A DNA stretch of 25,515 bases from Smittium culicis (taxonomy: Eukaryota; Kickxellomycota; Harpellomycetes; Harpellales; Legeriomycetaceae): contig LSSN01001238.1 in assembly GCA_001970855.1 (NCBI GenBank), positions 1 to 25,515 on the forward strand, read 5' to 3'. Below are positions 9,481 through 21,000 of the stretch, one piece after another. Within the stretch, counting starts at the first letter, position 1. Each line of letters starts with the position of its first letter. Both the position numbers and the translations under genes were made by a program. Below the pieces are notes generated by a model. It was not told the origin of the DNA. It saw only the letters and a list, made by a program, of their open reading frames with translations, and ran no database searches.

Positions 9481-12443
9481 AAATACAAGAAAAAATCAAA
9501 TTAGCTATACATGGTGGTTAAATTGCTTATTTTACAATCCCGCATTCTAATACCATCCATACTTATACCCCCCCCCTCCCTCACGTATTAATAAACCCTT
9601 TCTATGAATTAAAAAATGAAAATTTGAGTGTGAGAGGGGTTAGCTAAAACAAGATTAGAAAGTATTCTTATTTCTCATAAAAACTCCCTACTTTCCTAAA
9701 TTATCTATCTAATATTCCTATTTTATAATCAAGTTGACTTTCAGCTTATTTTGTAATGAAAATAAATAAATATTAGCATGGAAATTATCTTTTAATAAAA
9801 CTTTAGTTTTTAATTCGGCGAAATATATACATTATAAAAGAGATTAAGAGTATTTTTAGCCACTTTTTTATCGCAGTCATTCTCAAAAAAATCTGTAAAA
9901 AACTTGATTATCACTTAATATTCCACTTAAATTCCATAAATATTGCTTATCAAACGATAAAAAGTCCTATTTTCCATTCACTTTTTTTGCAAAGATACAT
10001 AATAATAATAGCCATTTCTTCAAAAAATTTATGTCTAATATGTATTTTCCATTCATAATAAATATGCGAATTATTCTCTGTTAAATTAATTCATACTGTT
10101 GTCCCATTTACAAATTCTGTACTAGACGACTGATTTTTTCATTTGGCTAATACATTCTTATTGCAATCTATTTCATCCTTTTTTATTGCTTGCCATAATC
10201 TCCATTAGATCCAACTATAATAAGAGCAAATATATATGCAAACAATTAACTTCATAAACGTACTAGTCGTATCACTCCCCTCCTCTATAAAAAAAATGAG
10301 GCGTTTTCGGATACACAAAGTATATATATCATAATTTCATTCATATTTTTTATATACTCTTATCCTATTTTCAATTCTCATGCTACTAATTACATTTTAA
10401 CTCATTTTTATATTTTCAACTTTTTTGTAAAAGCAAATGATCTGAAAATTTTTTTATTTTTATGAAATTTTATCCAAAAAATAATTTGAATAGGATAAAC
10501 ATCAACCCTTGGGATTAAAAATTGCGACAATTATAATTTATCCAAGTAATATATATTTTTTAACTGGTACACATCTAATCATTAAAAAGTTTAATCGTAT
10601 TTGGACTTGAGAAGTAATAGTAAATACTAAATTTGGAGCTGCAGGTTAATTAATTCCATATCTACTATGATTCTAAGCCCAAACAACTTGGCGAGACTTT
10701 ATTAAAATTTTATTTAATTATTTTAAAACAATTAAATATTTGGATATAGAACTGAATGCTTTTGTCCCTTTCTTTGTTGAAAAGTTGCCTCTTATCTCCT
10801 TTATTTAAGTAGCAGAGTTTAGAATGAATGTCTTTGATCAAGTTGATATTTTTTATCGGCTCGGTTAAAAATGGATTCCAAATGGAAACTATGAATAAAA
10901 TGAATCTCACAAGTCAATGAATTTATAATTTCATTAGAATTCTTCAAAGAAGCGCTATATCAATTTATTATTATTATTATTTTGGAAATTAAATAATCGC
11001 TAGCATAGTTAAATAGAATAAAATCGAAAAATATATTTATTTTTTTTAAAAAAAAAAGGTTTCCGCATAATAAAACGGCTATAGATGTGAATATTATTCT
11101 GAAGAAAACTCATCTTGGTAACAAATAAAAATAAGCAGTATTAGTTTTTATTTCCATCGTAGTTAAATATTTTAATAATTAGATTAGATGATTTAATGAA
11201 AATTAAAGCTTCATTTAATATTCTTCCTTTAATTTCACTCGATTATGAGGACAGAAGAGGCAGCATTTTTTAATAGATTAAATTTACTAGCTCAAAAATT
11301 TTATGAAATTTAGCTGCTTAATAAATAGCTATATGTAGTTCAACTAATACCACTTTAATATTTTTTTGCTACAGATTATATATTTTTATTTTAATCTTTC
11401 AAATCTTTCCTACCACACCTCACAAGGTTGGTATTTATTATGATAAATTATGGGTAATCTATAAGATCTTTATTTTTATTTATACGAGGGATTCTTTTTA
11501 TTTTATGTCTCAAAGTAAATTAGTATTACTATAACTAATAACTAGCATTTATTGATCTGGTAGGGTGACAGAAGTATGTTGGTTGTTGATAAATAATATT
11601 TTACGATTTAGATGTTTATAAATATAACTTTGTATTCATTCAAGTTAACTAAATAAACCTGTCAGGCCCAAAAATAGTACCAAATTAAAAAGTACATAAA
11701 TAGCATAAATTAGTCCAATTTTATTAAAAAAAGAGCATACATAATCTTTTAACACATAATAAATTCAAAGCTAATTTAATAAATGTAAATATAAAAGTTC
11801 CTTTTCATATTAATCAATAATATTTCTATGCTTTGTAAATTGAAATAGTTAATACCAATAGCATATCATCATACCGAAATGCTCGCTTCTATGATAACCT
11901 CTATTATCGTTTGTCCTAGAACCTCTACAATATACATAATGGAATCTAGACACTTCATTTTGCATTAGCCTAGATTCCATTAATGCTAAAGTATACTATT
12001 AACTTTTTTTAACCCGCAATTTCAATTATTATCTTTTTCCATTAAATTCAATTTCAGAAAAATGGATAGACAGTTTACCAATAGTTAGCTCAAAAAAAAA
12101 AAGTAAATTAGTTGATTGATGGTAAAATCCTAGCAATTTCTCTCACAGCCAATAGCACTGGAAAAAAAAAGGACTGGAAATGAGGCATATATAAATTTCA
12201 TTTAGCTGATATATTTGTGCTTTAGGAAAAAAAAGGAAATAAATATTTTAGTATTTCTACACCATTGAAAAAAGTGGCTATACATCTTTTTAAAGCTTTT
12301 GAATGAGCAATGCATTTATTAATTGGATTTTATATATTTTCTTTTAAATGATACATTTTGTTTTTATTTTTTTTTTAGTCATTATATATTAATTCAGAGA
12401 ATTTACATGGGAGTAAGGCTAAATAAAAGTAAACTTGCTTAGA
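9481..12443. other. Long AT-rich non-coding region
   Basis: I find no convincing gene in nearly 3 kb. It holds homopolymer and A/T-rich tracts, C/G runs near 9569-9590 with a partly complementary G-rich segment at 9628-9640, and a perfect 13-bp hairpin at 11937-11982. Two short minus-strand frames, 66 codons at 10710-10910 and 38 codons at 11849-11965, have no recognisable homology. The final few hundred bases should hold the promoter of the gene at 12444; a TATATATT-like string lies at about 12383. Confidence 0.45.
11937..11982. repeat. Perfect 13-bp inverted repeat with a 20-nt loop
   Basis: Arms 11937-11949 (TAATGGAATCTAG) and 11970-11982 (CTAGATTCCATTA) are exact reverse complements around a 20-nt spacer. 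The stem does not continue past the arms. No gene lies within 450 bp, so it is not an obvious gene terminator. It could be a transposon terminal pair, a small structured RNA, or a palindromic repeat. Confidence 0.75.
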
Positions 12444-13367
12444 ATGCGTGGCATATTCACAAATAAATTATTATACAGCCTGATTGTTGTGTGTACATTT
12501 GTTGCACTAGTTAGATCAACATTAAGTGAAGATGAGAGCATAATTAACTTACTAGATAGTGAAAAGGATTTATACAGTTTCTCACATGAATTACGAGAAT
12601 TTTATTCTGATACAGAAAATAACGGATATAAACCAGAGAGCTTGACTATAGACGACATATTTCCTATTAGAACGTACAAGCACGAAGGGTTCAATGGGAC
12701 ATTTATCAAACCACCAGAAAAGAAAAGAAATAGCTTGTTGGAGCTCAAAGACGATTATTTAACAATGGTTCCTATGAACAAAAATGAGGACATAGAATGG
12801 GTTAAAAACATGTATTCAGATATGAACATGGTTACAATTTGCGACAGCGAAGATAAGCGTAAAGGTTGCGATGTGACGCTGAAAAAATCGTATCCATACG
12901 AAGAATTGCCGAAAAAAACTCTTGAAATGTTCAAAATGCTGTGTAGAAATCAGCATGATTACAAAGTCTACGCAAAAATCGATTTTGATACTTTCATCAG
13001 CAAGGAGTATATATATAAAGTATTTAAGTATATGATTGACAACTATAACAAGCGAATATACTTTGGTGACCCAATGAACAAAAACGACCAGAGTAATGGG
13101 GTGGCTATGAATGGAAAATTTTATGCGTTTACTAGTACAGTTCTTGCAGATTTCTGCAGCTGCAACGTACCTGTGCCCCCAAAAGGCCTTGAAGATATGT
13201 GGTTTGGTTACGCCTTATCCAAATGCTACCAAAATAAAAACATAGATGTATCGTCCCAGTTACTTTACTACAAATCAAAAGAAGATCTTATTCACCACAA
13301 AGAATATAAAAAAAAGTCTGTAGACTTTCAGGTTGGCCGCAAAGTGCTACTGAAGCAGAAGAAGTAA
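12444..13367 (+). CDS. Small GT31-like (galactosyltransferase-type) glycosyltransferase, secretory pathway
   Basis: Single exon of 307 residues. I start it at the ATG 12444; the frame extends three codons upstream only to a TTG. An N-terminal hydrophobic stretch at about 9-24 (LLYSLIVVCTFVALV) is a signal peptide or type II anchor. Residues 150-187 follow the GT31 pattern: Y-x-x-L-x-x-K-T, then K-x-D-F-D-T-F with the DxD metal/nucleotide-sugar motif at Asp180-Asp182. YFGDP lies at 206-210 and LEDMWFG at 249-255, matching the family's later YxG and ED(V)xxG landmarks. It probably transfers a sugar to a glycoprotein or glycolipid in the ER/Golgi. The sugar and acceptor are unknown. It is short for the family and has a basic C-terminus. 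It converges with the acetyltransferase gene. Confidence 0.7.
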   Translation: MRGIFTNKLLYSLIVVCTFVALVRSTLSEDESIINLLDSEKDLYSFSHELREFYSDTENNGYKPESLTIDDIFPIRTYKHEGFNGTFIKPPEKKRNSLLELKDDYLTMVPMNKNEDIEWVKNMYSDMNMVTICDSEDKRKGCDVTLKKSYPYEELPKKTLEMFKMLCRNQHDYKVYAKIDFDTFISKEYIYKVFKYMIDNYNKRIYFGDPMNKNDQSNGVAMNGKFYAFTSTVLADFCSCNVPVPPKGLEDMWFGYALSKCYQNKNIDVSSQLLYYKSKEDLIHHKEYKKKSVDFQVGRKVLLKQKK

Positions 13368-14238
13368 ACAACATATACCTTATATTTAGTTATTTGTTCA
13401 ATATTTTATCTGTTAAAGTGTTTTATCAGCTATAAAAAACTACTAAACATATAGCATCATATTTTTTAATGTTATTTATTCATGTTGACTTTAAAATTGC
13501 TAAATAAATTACAAAAATTTTAAAAATGACTTTGGTTTTTTATTTCAACAAAATATAAATTAGTATAGCTGCTAGTGTCTTATCCTTTCTGCTTTTCTGG
13601 TAGCCATGAGGAATAGACGATGTTTATATCTACATACAATCTTTTTTTAAAATTTAGTTAATAAAATTTAACCAAATAATATTTAGTATGTAATTTACTA
13701 TATAATATTTAGTATGTAATTTACTATATAAGATTAATATTCCAAATAAGACTACTTGAAATTGAAGCCATCAATATACCTATATTTTTATTTTAAATTA
13801 TGCATTTAATAAGAGTGTAAATATTGTCGATATAGACGATTTTATTGGTATTGAACAGCGAACTTGTGACATTTATTTTAACCTTTATTTTCAAGTTTAA
13901 TTTTATTTACACAATTTTTTTTTTTTAGTTTTTGCATAGCCCATAAATGTTAAACTACTAGTGATTCCAAGCAATATAAACTTATAAATATTGTCCACAT
14001 ATTATTTTAATAATAACGCCAAACTGTTTATTTTTGGATAAATAACGAAAAATAAAAACAGAAACGAACATATAATTTATTTGGTAAAAAACATCTAATC
14101 TTATTATGGAATAGTTTATAATTAGGGCAGATATTTAAAAGTGGCTGAGAGATATGATAATGTGGGTAAAAAATAGACAAATATAAAATTGGTATAAATA
14201 TTTCTATAATTTAACAGCTGAAAAAGTTCGTGAACAAG
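13368..14238. other. Convergent intergenic region
   Basis: This is AT-rich sequence between the stop of the glycosyltransferase and the stop of the acetyltransferase. AATAAA-like strings occur after both genes, for example near 13502. It contains the exact 26-bp tandem duplication at 13678-13729. No gene was seen. Confidence 0.5.
13678..13729. repeat. Perfect 26-bp tandem duplication
   Basis: The units 13678-13703 and 13704-13729 are identical. Each begins AATATTTAGTATG and ends TTACTATAT. With no mismatch in two copies, it looks like a recent local slippage or duplication in non-coding sequence. Confidence 0.85.
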
Positions 14239-15405
14239 TTAGACAAAAGACACTTGTTCGTTTAGAAGCCATTCAACTTTTTCATCCGAAGTTTTATCGA
14301 AAAGGGATAAACAAGGGATACTCTTTTTCATTAATTTAGAGTTTACATTGAAATTTTGAATTAATTTGTCAGTGTATTCAGGGTAAAAGTTCCAAAACTC
14401 GACCTTGGAAAGGTTAAAATCTTTAGCTTCTTTTAATGCGGCTTTGACCAAAGGTACAACGTCATCGCTCGAATTAATTCTTGTTCTCAAGACCAGGATG
14501 GAGTTTTCTTTAAATCTATGAGTCCATATAATAAAGCTAGGGCAGGAAATGTCTTGTTTTGTATCAGAAGCTGTTTGCTCCAGTTTTGATTTCAAGATAA
14601 GCGGAGATATATTTCCATTGTTTACAATGGCACCATAAAACACAGGGACCTTAGTGACGTTTAGACAATTTTTAGCTTCAAAATTATCTCTGACATTTCT
14701 CCATTCATAATGAGTAAATTCAGGGACAACAGAAACTAAAGTCGAGTCGGTTATTGGAGATCTTTGCATTTCTTTTAACAGTACATTAGAGTCGGCTTTT
14801 GCAAGAATTGAAGCGAATTCTTTATCAAAAAAGTAAGCCTCTGTTGAAGTAGAATTCATGTTTTCTTGGTTATAATTTTTATCAACAGGTATTATTGTAG
14901 ATATCAATTTATATGCATCCCAACCACATCTTCCATAAAAATTTTCACCGACATCAGAATGTAGCATAGAAACCTTGGACAACTTTGACATTTCTTTTTG
15001 AGCCAACTCCAGCATTCTTTTTCCATATCCTTTTCCTCTGTGCTCATTTGTACAGGTGTAAACTGGAATGTTAAGACTATCAACAATTTCAACTTGTGCT
15101 GAGCCACATCTTTTAACAAAAGCCGGTCTTTTTATGGTTTCAAATTGAGAGAAAAATTCTAAGCTATCTGAACAAGTTTCATCGGGGTTTATGAGGTCAG
15201 CCTTTTTCCCAAATATCCAAGTAATTAAATTTTCCTTAATAAAATCTAAGCTTTCAAGTAAAGACTCTCTTTTTTGCCAAGTTTCGATATCCATAATGTC
15301 CCTTCCCCATTCTTGAAATGAGGCTTCCCTGGTTTTTAAAATTTGGTCCCTTGTAGAAGCTTTAACTAGGACAAATTCGCTTAAATCAATCCTGTGTTCG
15401 CTCAT
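14239..15405 (-). CDS. LYC1: LYC1-like lysine N6-acetyltransferase (GNAT fold)
   Basis: Single exon of 388 residues from the ATG at 15405-15403, about the length of Yarrowia LYC1. The order of landmarks fits that family. An N-terminal LVKAS..QILKTRE segment comes first. GNAT motif A follows, EHRGKGYGKRML, with the acetyl-CoA-binding RGKGYG at residues 123-128. Then comes MLHSDVG..FYGRCGW at about 147-162. The C-terminal half has WRNVRDNF and FIIWTHRF segments typical of the LYC1 group. In Yarrowia this enzyme acetylates L-lysine to N6-acetyl-lysine, the first step of lysine catabolism, probably in the cytosol. That reaction is known for the family; here it is inferred. No lesion is seen. Confidence 0.75.
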   Translation of the reverse strand: MSEHRIDLSEFVLVKASTRDQILKTREASFQEWGRDIMDIETWQKRESLLESLDFIKENLITWIFGKKADLINPDETCSDSLEFFSQFETIKRPAFVKRCGSAQVEIVDSLNIPVYTCTNEHRGKGYGKRMLELAQKEMSKLSKVSMLHSDVGENFYGRCGWDAYKLISTIIPVDKNYNQENMNSTSTEAYFFDKEFASILAKADSNVLLKEMQRSPITDSTLVSVVPEFTHYEWRNVRDNFEAKNCLNVTKVPVFYGAIVNNGNISPLILKSKLEQTASDTKQDISCPSFIIWTHRFKENSILVLRTRINSSDDVVPLVKAALKEAKDFNLSKVEFWNFYPEYTDKLIQNFNVNSKLMKKSIPCLSLFDKTSDEKVEWLLNEQVSFV

Positions 15406-16081
15406 CGTTAAAATTGGGTTTGATAAGGTATTAAATTGGTTGGGTATATCTTATTTTTGTATTTAACGAAGAGAATAAAGAAAGGTGCTTTAGTTATTTC
15501 TATGGTATAATCTTTAAAAAACTCTCTGGTACAAATAAATACCAACCTTTAAAAGAAACTTGCATTTTAAAAATAATATACGTAGTCAACTTGGAGTTTA
15601 TCCAACACATCAGTTAAAATCAATCCACTTTTTATGGCAGCTCATTTTTTTTTATCGATTCAAATATGTAAATAAAAGCCATCATTTGATAGCAAGAAAT
15701 TCTTATTTATCCAATAATCTGGGTTCATAATACCCCCAAATAAAATTTTTTATAATTTTCTGCTTTTGTTAAATTGAAATTTAGCAAGTTGATCAAAATT
15801 TGCGTATTTTCAAATAAAAATACTCAGAATCAATCACTTTTACACGGAGTCGATCAAAGATACTAGTTATTTAGGCGTTAGCGAGTAACATTGCCTATTA
15901 ATCAATCATTTCTGAGCAAAAAACAAAAGAAATCTCAGATTACGTTAATTTAAATATATTTCATTCTCATTATCCTATCTTACCTTCAGGCATAGAAAAT
16001 AACATAGTATCTCTCTCATATACTTCAAAGAAACATAAATAAACTGTCCAATAAAATCTCGAATTTTTTCAAAAACATATT
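15406..16081. other. Upstream region of the LYC1-like gene; no gene seen
   Basis: This is AT-rich sequence between the minus-strand start codon and the second MITE copy. It should carry the promoter of the acetyltransferase. No frame or structure of note was found. Confidence 0.45.
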
Positions 16082-16278
16082 TTAACCCTTTCACGGGCGG
16101 TAGACTATTTTTGACCCACCAGATATAGCCAACAGCGTTCAGTTAAAAATCTTTAATTCCAAGGCTTTAATAATTATTGGTATTCTGTAAAATAAAATAA
16201 AATGATATTTTTGCTTATAAATCATTAACGAATCATTAAATTCAATTTTTTAAAGAGTGTTAAACGGGAAAGGGCTAA
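16082..16278 (+). mobile_element. piggyBac-like MITE, copy 2 (189 bp)
   Basis: The body, 16086-16274, begins CCCTTTCACGGGCGGTAG and ends CGGGAAAGGG, so both terminal inverted repeats are well kept. The left flank is TTAA and the right flank CTAA, one change from the expected TTAA duplication. Its reverse complement aligns end to end with the 188-bp copy at 8508-8695. Blocks such as TTGGAATTAAAGA and GGGTCAAAAATA are shared, the last followed by TCTACCGCCCG. It has no open frame. It sits about 200 bp before the LINE ORF1. Confidence 0.75.
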
Positions 16279-16483
16279 AGTATAAAGATATGAAAAAAAA
16301 ATAAAATAAACAAAAAAAAACAACAATAATACCAAAATAATATCCTCTCTCTCTCTTCTTCTTCGAAGACCATTTTATCTGAACTGACCAATTAAAATCG
16401 TCAAATACTCTTTATAAAAATAAGAATAATAAAATATTATAAAAGCTTAAATTGTAACTCAACTAGCGCTCATAATTAGCGTA
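16279..16483 (+). other. Probable 5' leader of the LINE element
   Basis: A-rich sequence is followed by a CT-rich tract at about 16344-16366 and then leads into ORF1. The 5' end of the retrotransposon should lie here, but I cannot fix it without other copies. Confidence 0.35.
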
Positions 16484-17955
16484 ATGGAAACTAACGAAAA
16501 TAGTTCCAAACACCCTATCAACTTGAGTTGGGCAAATGTGGCTGCTACCGATCCTAAACCTCCAGAAGATATTGGAGTGGGTAGGAAAATAATTATCTAT
16601 AAACATGCTAATATATATAATCCCGTATCAATTTTGGAAATGATATCTGGTATGGTACCAAAAGAAAAAACTATTATGTGTATGGGGGGTACCCCTTTTA
16701 AGCTTGGTTGTAGACTAGGAGAATTTAAAGTCGATATTGACTTCGTTATAGAACGAATACTTGAACAAATTAACGATATTCAATCGTGTTTTGAAATCGA
16801 TAGTAGAAGAAAAATTTTATATTTAAAATTTAGAGATAACGAAAGTAAAGAACTAGCAAAATCTAAAGAGATAAAATACCAAGATAAAAAAATTGACCTC
16901 CTCGAAACTTCGGTCTACAATCATGAATATAAATTCATAACAATACCATCATATAATGGGTTGAACATATGGGATGTAGCTCAAGAGGCTCACGATAGAC
17001 TGGTAAATATAGGAGAAGTGCTAGAAATTACAGCACTAAAACATGCTAAATTCAATTCCTTCCCGTCAAAAAGTATAAAATAATTATTAAAACAAAAAGA
17101 GAAAACGAAATATCATCTATTATCGAAGTTAACGACGTCAAAGTTGTAATGCTGTGGAACGGCGCGAAAAGTATATGCACATACTGTAAAGAAACAACGC
17201 ACTGGAAAAATGAATGCCCAAAAATAAAATCTAAAAACGAAAAAATAGTCAAAAGAACAAGGAATAATAATCCAAAAAACATTAAAAAAAATTTTATTAG
17301 TGAAATAAATAATAAAACCGAAAAAAATGAAAATACCAAAAAAATTAACACTGAAAAAAATGTCGAAGAAACAGGCCAATATCAAAAATCGGAACCAATT
17401 TTGACCTCGTCTGTGCAGGATAATATCTTTAAATTGAAACCGATGTTAGAAACTCCTATTAATCAAAACACATTTAGCCAAAAATCTATTCTTGCTAAAA
17501 ACGCAAAGAATGAAAGTTTAAACATAAATAATAATAATAATAATATTGACTTAACAAAGCTACCAGAAAGAGATCCTGATTTGGTGAGAGCCCCTATTGA
17601 CCTTGGGAACCAGCTATACAGCAAAGTTAGTGATATAAGAAAGACACTTGGAAAAAAACCTACTTTAGAAGAAAAGCTATTAATAATGAAAAAAATTAAA
17701 ATTAAAGCTAAAAATAGAGAAAAAGAAATCCCAGAACAATTTTTTAACAAAAGAAAAGAATTACCTGAAATATCAACACTACCAACCGACGAAAAAGTAT
17801 CTGCAAAACCACTATATTTATTAAAAAGCTCCTCGAGTTCTTTATTAAGTTCCGATATAAAAGAAATAAATAACAATGATCACACAGAAATAGAGTATTT
17901 TTCTTTGGAAGTAAGAAAATCTACTGAAACCTCTACTGTCATGGAGGAAGAATAA
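16484..17955 (+). pseudogene. LINE ORF1 (gag-like nucleic-acid-binding protein), frameshifted
   Basis: The first frame runs 16484-17083 (199 residues from METNENSSK). The second frame, -1 relative to it, is open from 17050 and ends with TAA at 17953-17955. The protein sense continues across the overlap (ALKHAKF to LPVKKYKIIIKTK), so one indel near 17050-17070 split a single ORF1. The second part carries a retroviral-type zinc knuckle, CTYCKETTHWKNEC (C-x2-C-x4-H-x4-C), and then a long Lys/Asn/Glu-rich tail. It would coat the element RNA. No classical slippery heptamer is in the overlap, so programmed -1 frameshifting is unlikely. Confidence 0.75.
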
Positions 17956-18014
17956 ATCTAATACAAATAGAAAAAGAAAATTTAAAAATCTACAAAAAAA
18001 TCAAAAAAAAAAAA

Positions 18015-21000
18015 ATGAAAGAAAAAAAAAAGTAAACTTAACAACCTTTAACGTCAAAGGAATTGCAGACAACAAAAAAAAAACAGATTATTTCCGTACC
18101 TAAAAAAGTTCATCAAATCTGATATATTATGCTTACAAGAAATTAACATTAAAAATGAAGACAAACAATTTTGGTCTACCTATTGGCAGAACAAAGCTAT
18201 TTGGTCTAAATATACAGCTAAAATCATAAATAACGATGAATTTTCAATTAAATCCAATCATATATATTTTGAGGGTAGAATTAACATCACAGATATATCT
18301 ATAGCAAATAAAGAACAGAAAAATATAATAAACCTTTACTTACCCAATAATACAAAAGAAAGGAGAATAGTAATAGAATTTCTACACGAAAAATTAATAA
18401 ATACAACCAATAAAAATGACAAACTCATTATATTAGGCGATCTTAATATGGTAGAAAATGAGCTGACTGATAGGTACCCCGCAAAAATATCAAATAATAA
18501 AGAATGGGAAAACATTGAGATTCTGATGAACCAATACAATATGATAAATATCATATCGAGGCTTAAGCCAAATGATCATATTTTCACATGGGAAGACTAT
18601 TCTGGAAAACACAAATCTAAAATAAACCATATATTTACACATAGAAGCCAATTAAATAGCTCAAAAATTTTAGATATTGGTTCTACGAAATTCTCGGACC
18701 ACAAATGCATTACAATCCAACTAAACATGGGATCATACACTAGAAAAAAAATAAATAACTGGAAATTAAATGCGATACTAATTGAAGTGTCGGAATTATC
18801 AAATCAAATTAACATGTATTTAGATAGAGAATGTAATTCATTAAGTGATTGGACCACACTCAAGGCAAATATTAAAAAAACATATACTAACTACGGAAAA
18901 CTCGCAAACAAAAATATTGTAATAGAAAATCTAGAAGCAACAAATAGTATGATTGGAAGACTGCTAAAAAAATCTTCCACCAACCAAGAAACTAAGGAAA
19001 GGTACATAAAAGAAATGAAGGCTAATGAAAATGAGGTTATCAAAATTAAAAAAGAAAAGATAAACGGGGTAATTATACGCTCTAGAGCAAATTAGTCAGA
19101 AAAAAATGAAAAATCAAACAAATATTTCTACGGACTTCATAAGCCAAGAGAAAAACGTAAGGAATTATGCGAGATATCCAATGAAAAAGGGTAACTGATA
19201 ACTGAAAAAAAAGATATTGAAAAAGAAGTACATTCTTTTTATAGAACCTTGTTCCAAAAAAATCCAGTTCTAACCTCAAGCCAATCAACTTTATTGTCGA
19301 ATGTAGAAAGTAAACTTAACGAAGCTGAAATATATAGCTTAGATAAAAAAATTGAAAAAACCGAAATAATGAATGTGATAGAGGAATCACCCAATAACAA
19401 ATCCCCAGGTCCAGACGGATTATGCTTTGAATTTTATAAAAAATTTAAAGAAAAGATATCCAATAATCCAGTAAAGATTTTTAATAACTCTGAAGAAATG
19501 AAAAAATGGAACCACCTAAATTTCGGATCGAAAATTGCTATAATACCTAAAAAAGGTGATTTAAAAAGCCTCAAAAGCTATAGGTCAATTACTCTATCAA
19601 ATACAGATGAAAAAATATATACCAAAGTATTAACTAAAAGACTTCAAAATGTAATTGGAAGCTTAATTGATAATCGACAATCAGGATTTATCAAAAATAG
19701 AAACATATTTGATAATATAATCTCCACAAATTTTTTGTTCGAAAATAGTAAAAGCGACGCAGCTACAACCAACGGATATTTAAATATGCTAGATCAAGAA
19801 AAAGATTACGATAAATTCGATTGGGGATACTTTTTTATTTGCTTAAAAAAATTTGGCTTTAGCCAGTTGTTCATTAACAAAATCAAAAATATCTATAATG
19901 GGTCAATTACAAGGGTAAATATTAGTGGGGCCCTCACTGAACCAATAAAAATCGAGCAAGGACTCAGGCAAGGGGACCCCCTCTCTTCATTATTGTATAA
20001 TCTAATTATAGAACCATTCCTAAATACTATAAATAAGGTAAATAAAGGAATATCAGCGGATAATGAAAAATTCAAATACTTAGCATACGCAGATGATCTG
20101 CCTATTGGTATATAAAGACCCTAATGATGAAAAAATAGTGAAGGACACTCTAAAATATCATTCTCTAGCATCAAATGCAAAAATAAATGTCGATAAAACA
20201 ATCTACATAAAGTTAGGTACTCCAGAAAGTGGTTGGTTAGACCATAATGGCTCAAACCAACAGAACCTTTCAAATATCTTGGGATTTAATTCTCATCCAA
20301 TGGAATCCCAGTTAAAGTAAACCATTAAAACTTACTCAATAAAATAGCCAATAAGATCAATAATTGGAAATACAGAAAATTATTGATTAAAGGGAAAGTG
20401 ATTTTTGGCCAACACTTTTCTATTATCGAAACTATGGTACTCCGCACACATTATACCATTTGATAATAAATTTATCACAAAGGTAAAAAAAAAATTAATT
20501 ATTTTATATGGAGAAATAAGAAAGTACATATTAAAATTGATACACTAGAACTAGAAAAAAAGAACGGAGGGCTAGGCTTAATTGACATTAGTTCCTAATA
20601 AAAAGCTTTATTCATAAAATGGTATAACGACTTTCTAGCAAATAAACACACAATATTTAGGAACCAAGCAACCTCGAATCTCAAATCACAAATAAATGAC
20701 TTAGATGGAATCGATAATATACACGATTTATTGGTAAATAGTGAACCAACAAATAACTATAAAAAGCTCCAGCCAATTCTGAACTAATCAATCAAAATAT
20801 CATAACAAGTCTTCAAAATAGAAACAAAAGACATTGGTATCTGGTCATACGAAAGTATTAAAATGCTCGGACTAAAAAAAATTTACAAATTGATTGTATT
20901 GAACTTAAAAAGAGATATTCAATGGCTATTAGCAAACGACATAACTAACTGTGGAAATTTCTTCAACAAATACAATTTGATATGGGAGATCAATTATATT

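Noticed and set aside
10710..10910. 66-codon minus-strand frame (WNPFLTEPIKN, DIHSKLCYLNKGDKRQ)
   Set aside because: It faintly resembles a retroelement linker, but there are no neighbouring protease, RT or integrase pieces and the tail is A/T-driven. Not enough to call.
11849..11965. 38-codon minus-strand frame overlapping the hairpin
   Set aside because: Too short and without a recognised motif; mentioned only as context for the hairpin.
17050..17083. Programmed -1 frameshift between the two parts of LINE ORF1
   Set aside because: No X XXY YYZ heptamer in the correct phase, and the rest of the element is broken in the same manner, so a simple indel is more likely.
17052..17385. Hydrophobic Phe/Ile/Leu-rich minus-strand frames opposite LINE ORF1
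   Set aside because: They are the antisense of Lys/Asn/Glu-rich coding sequence, which always reads as Phe/Leu/Ile; not membrane proteins.
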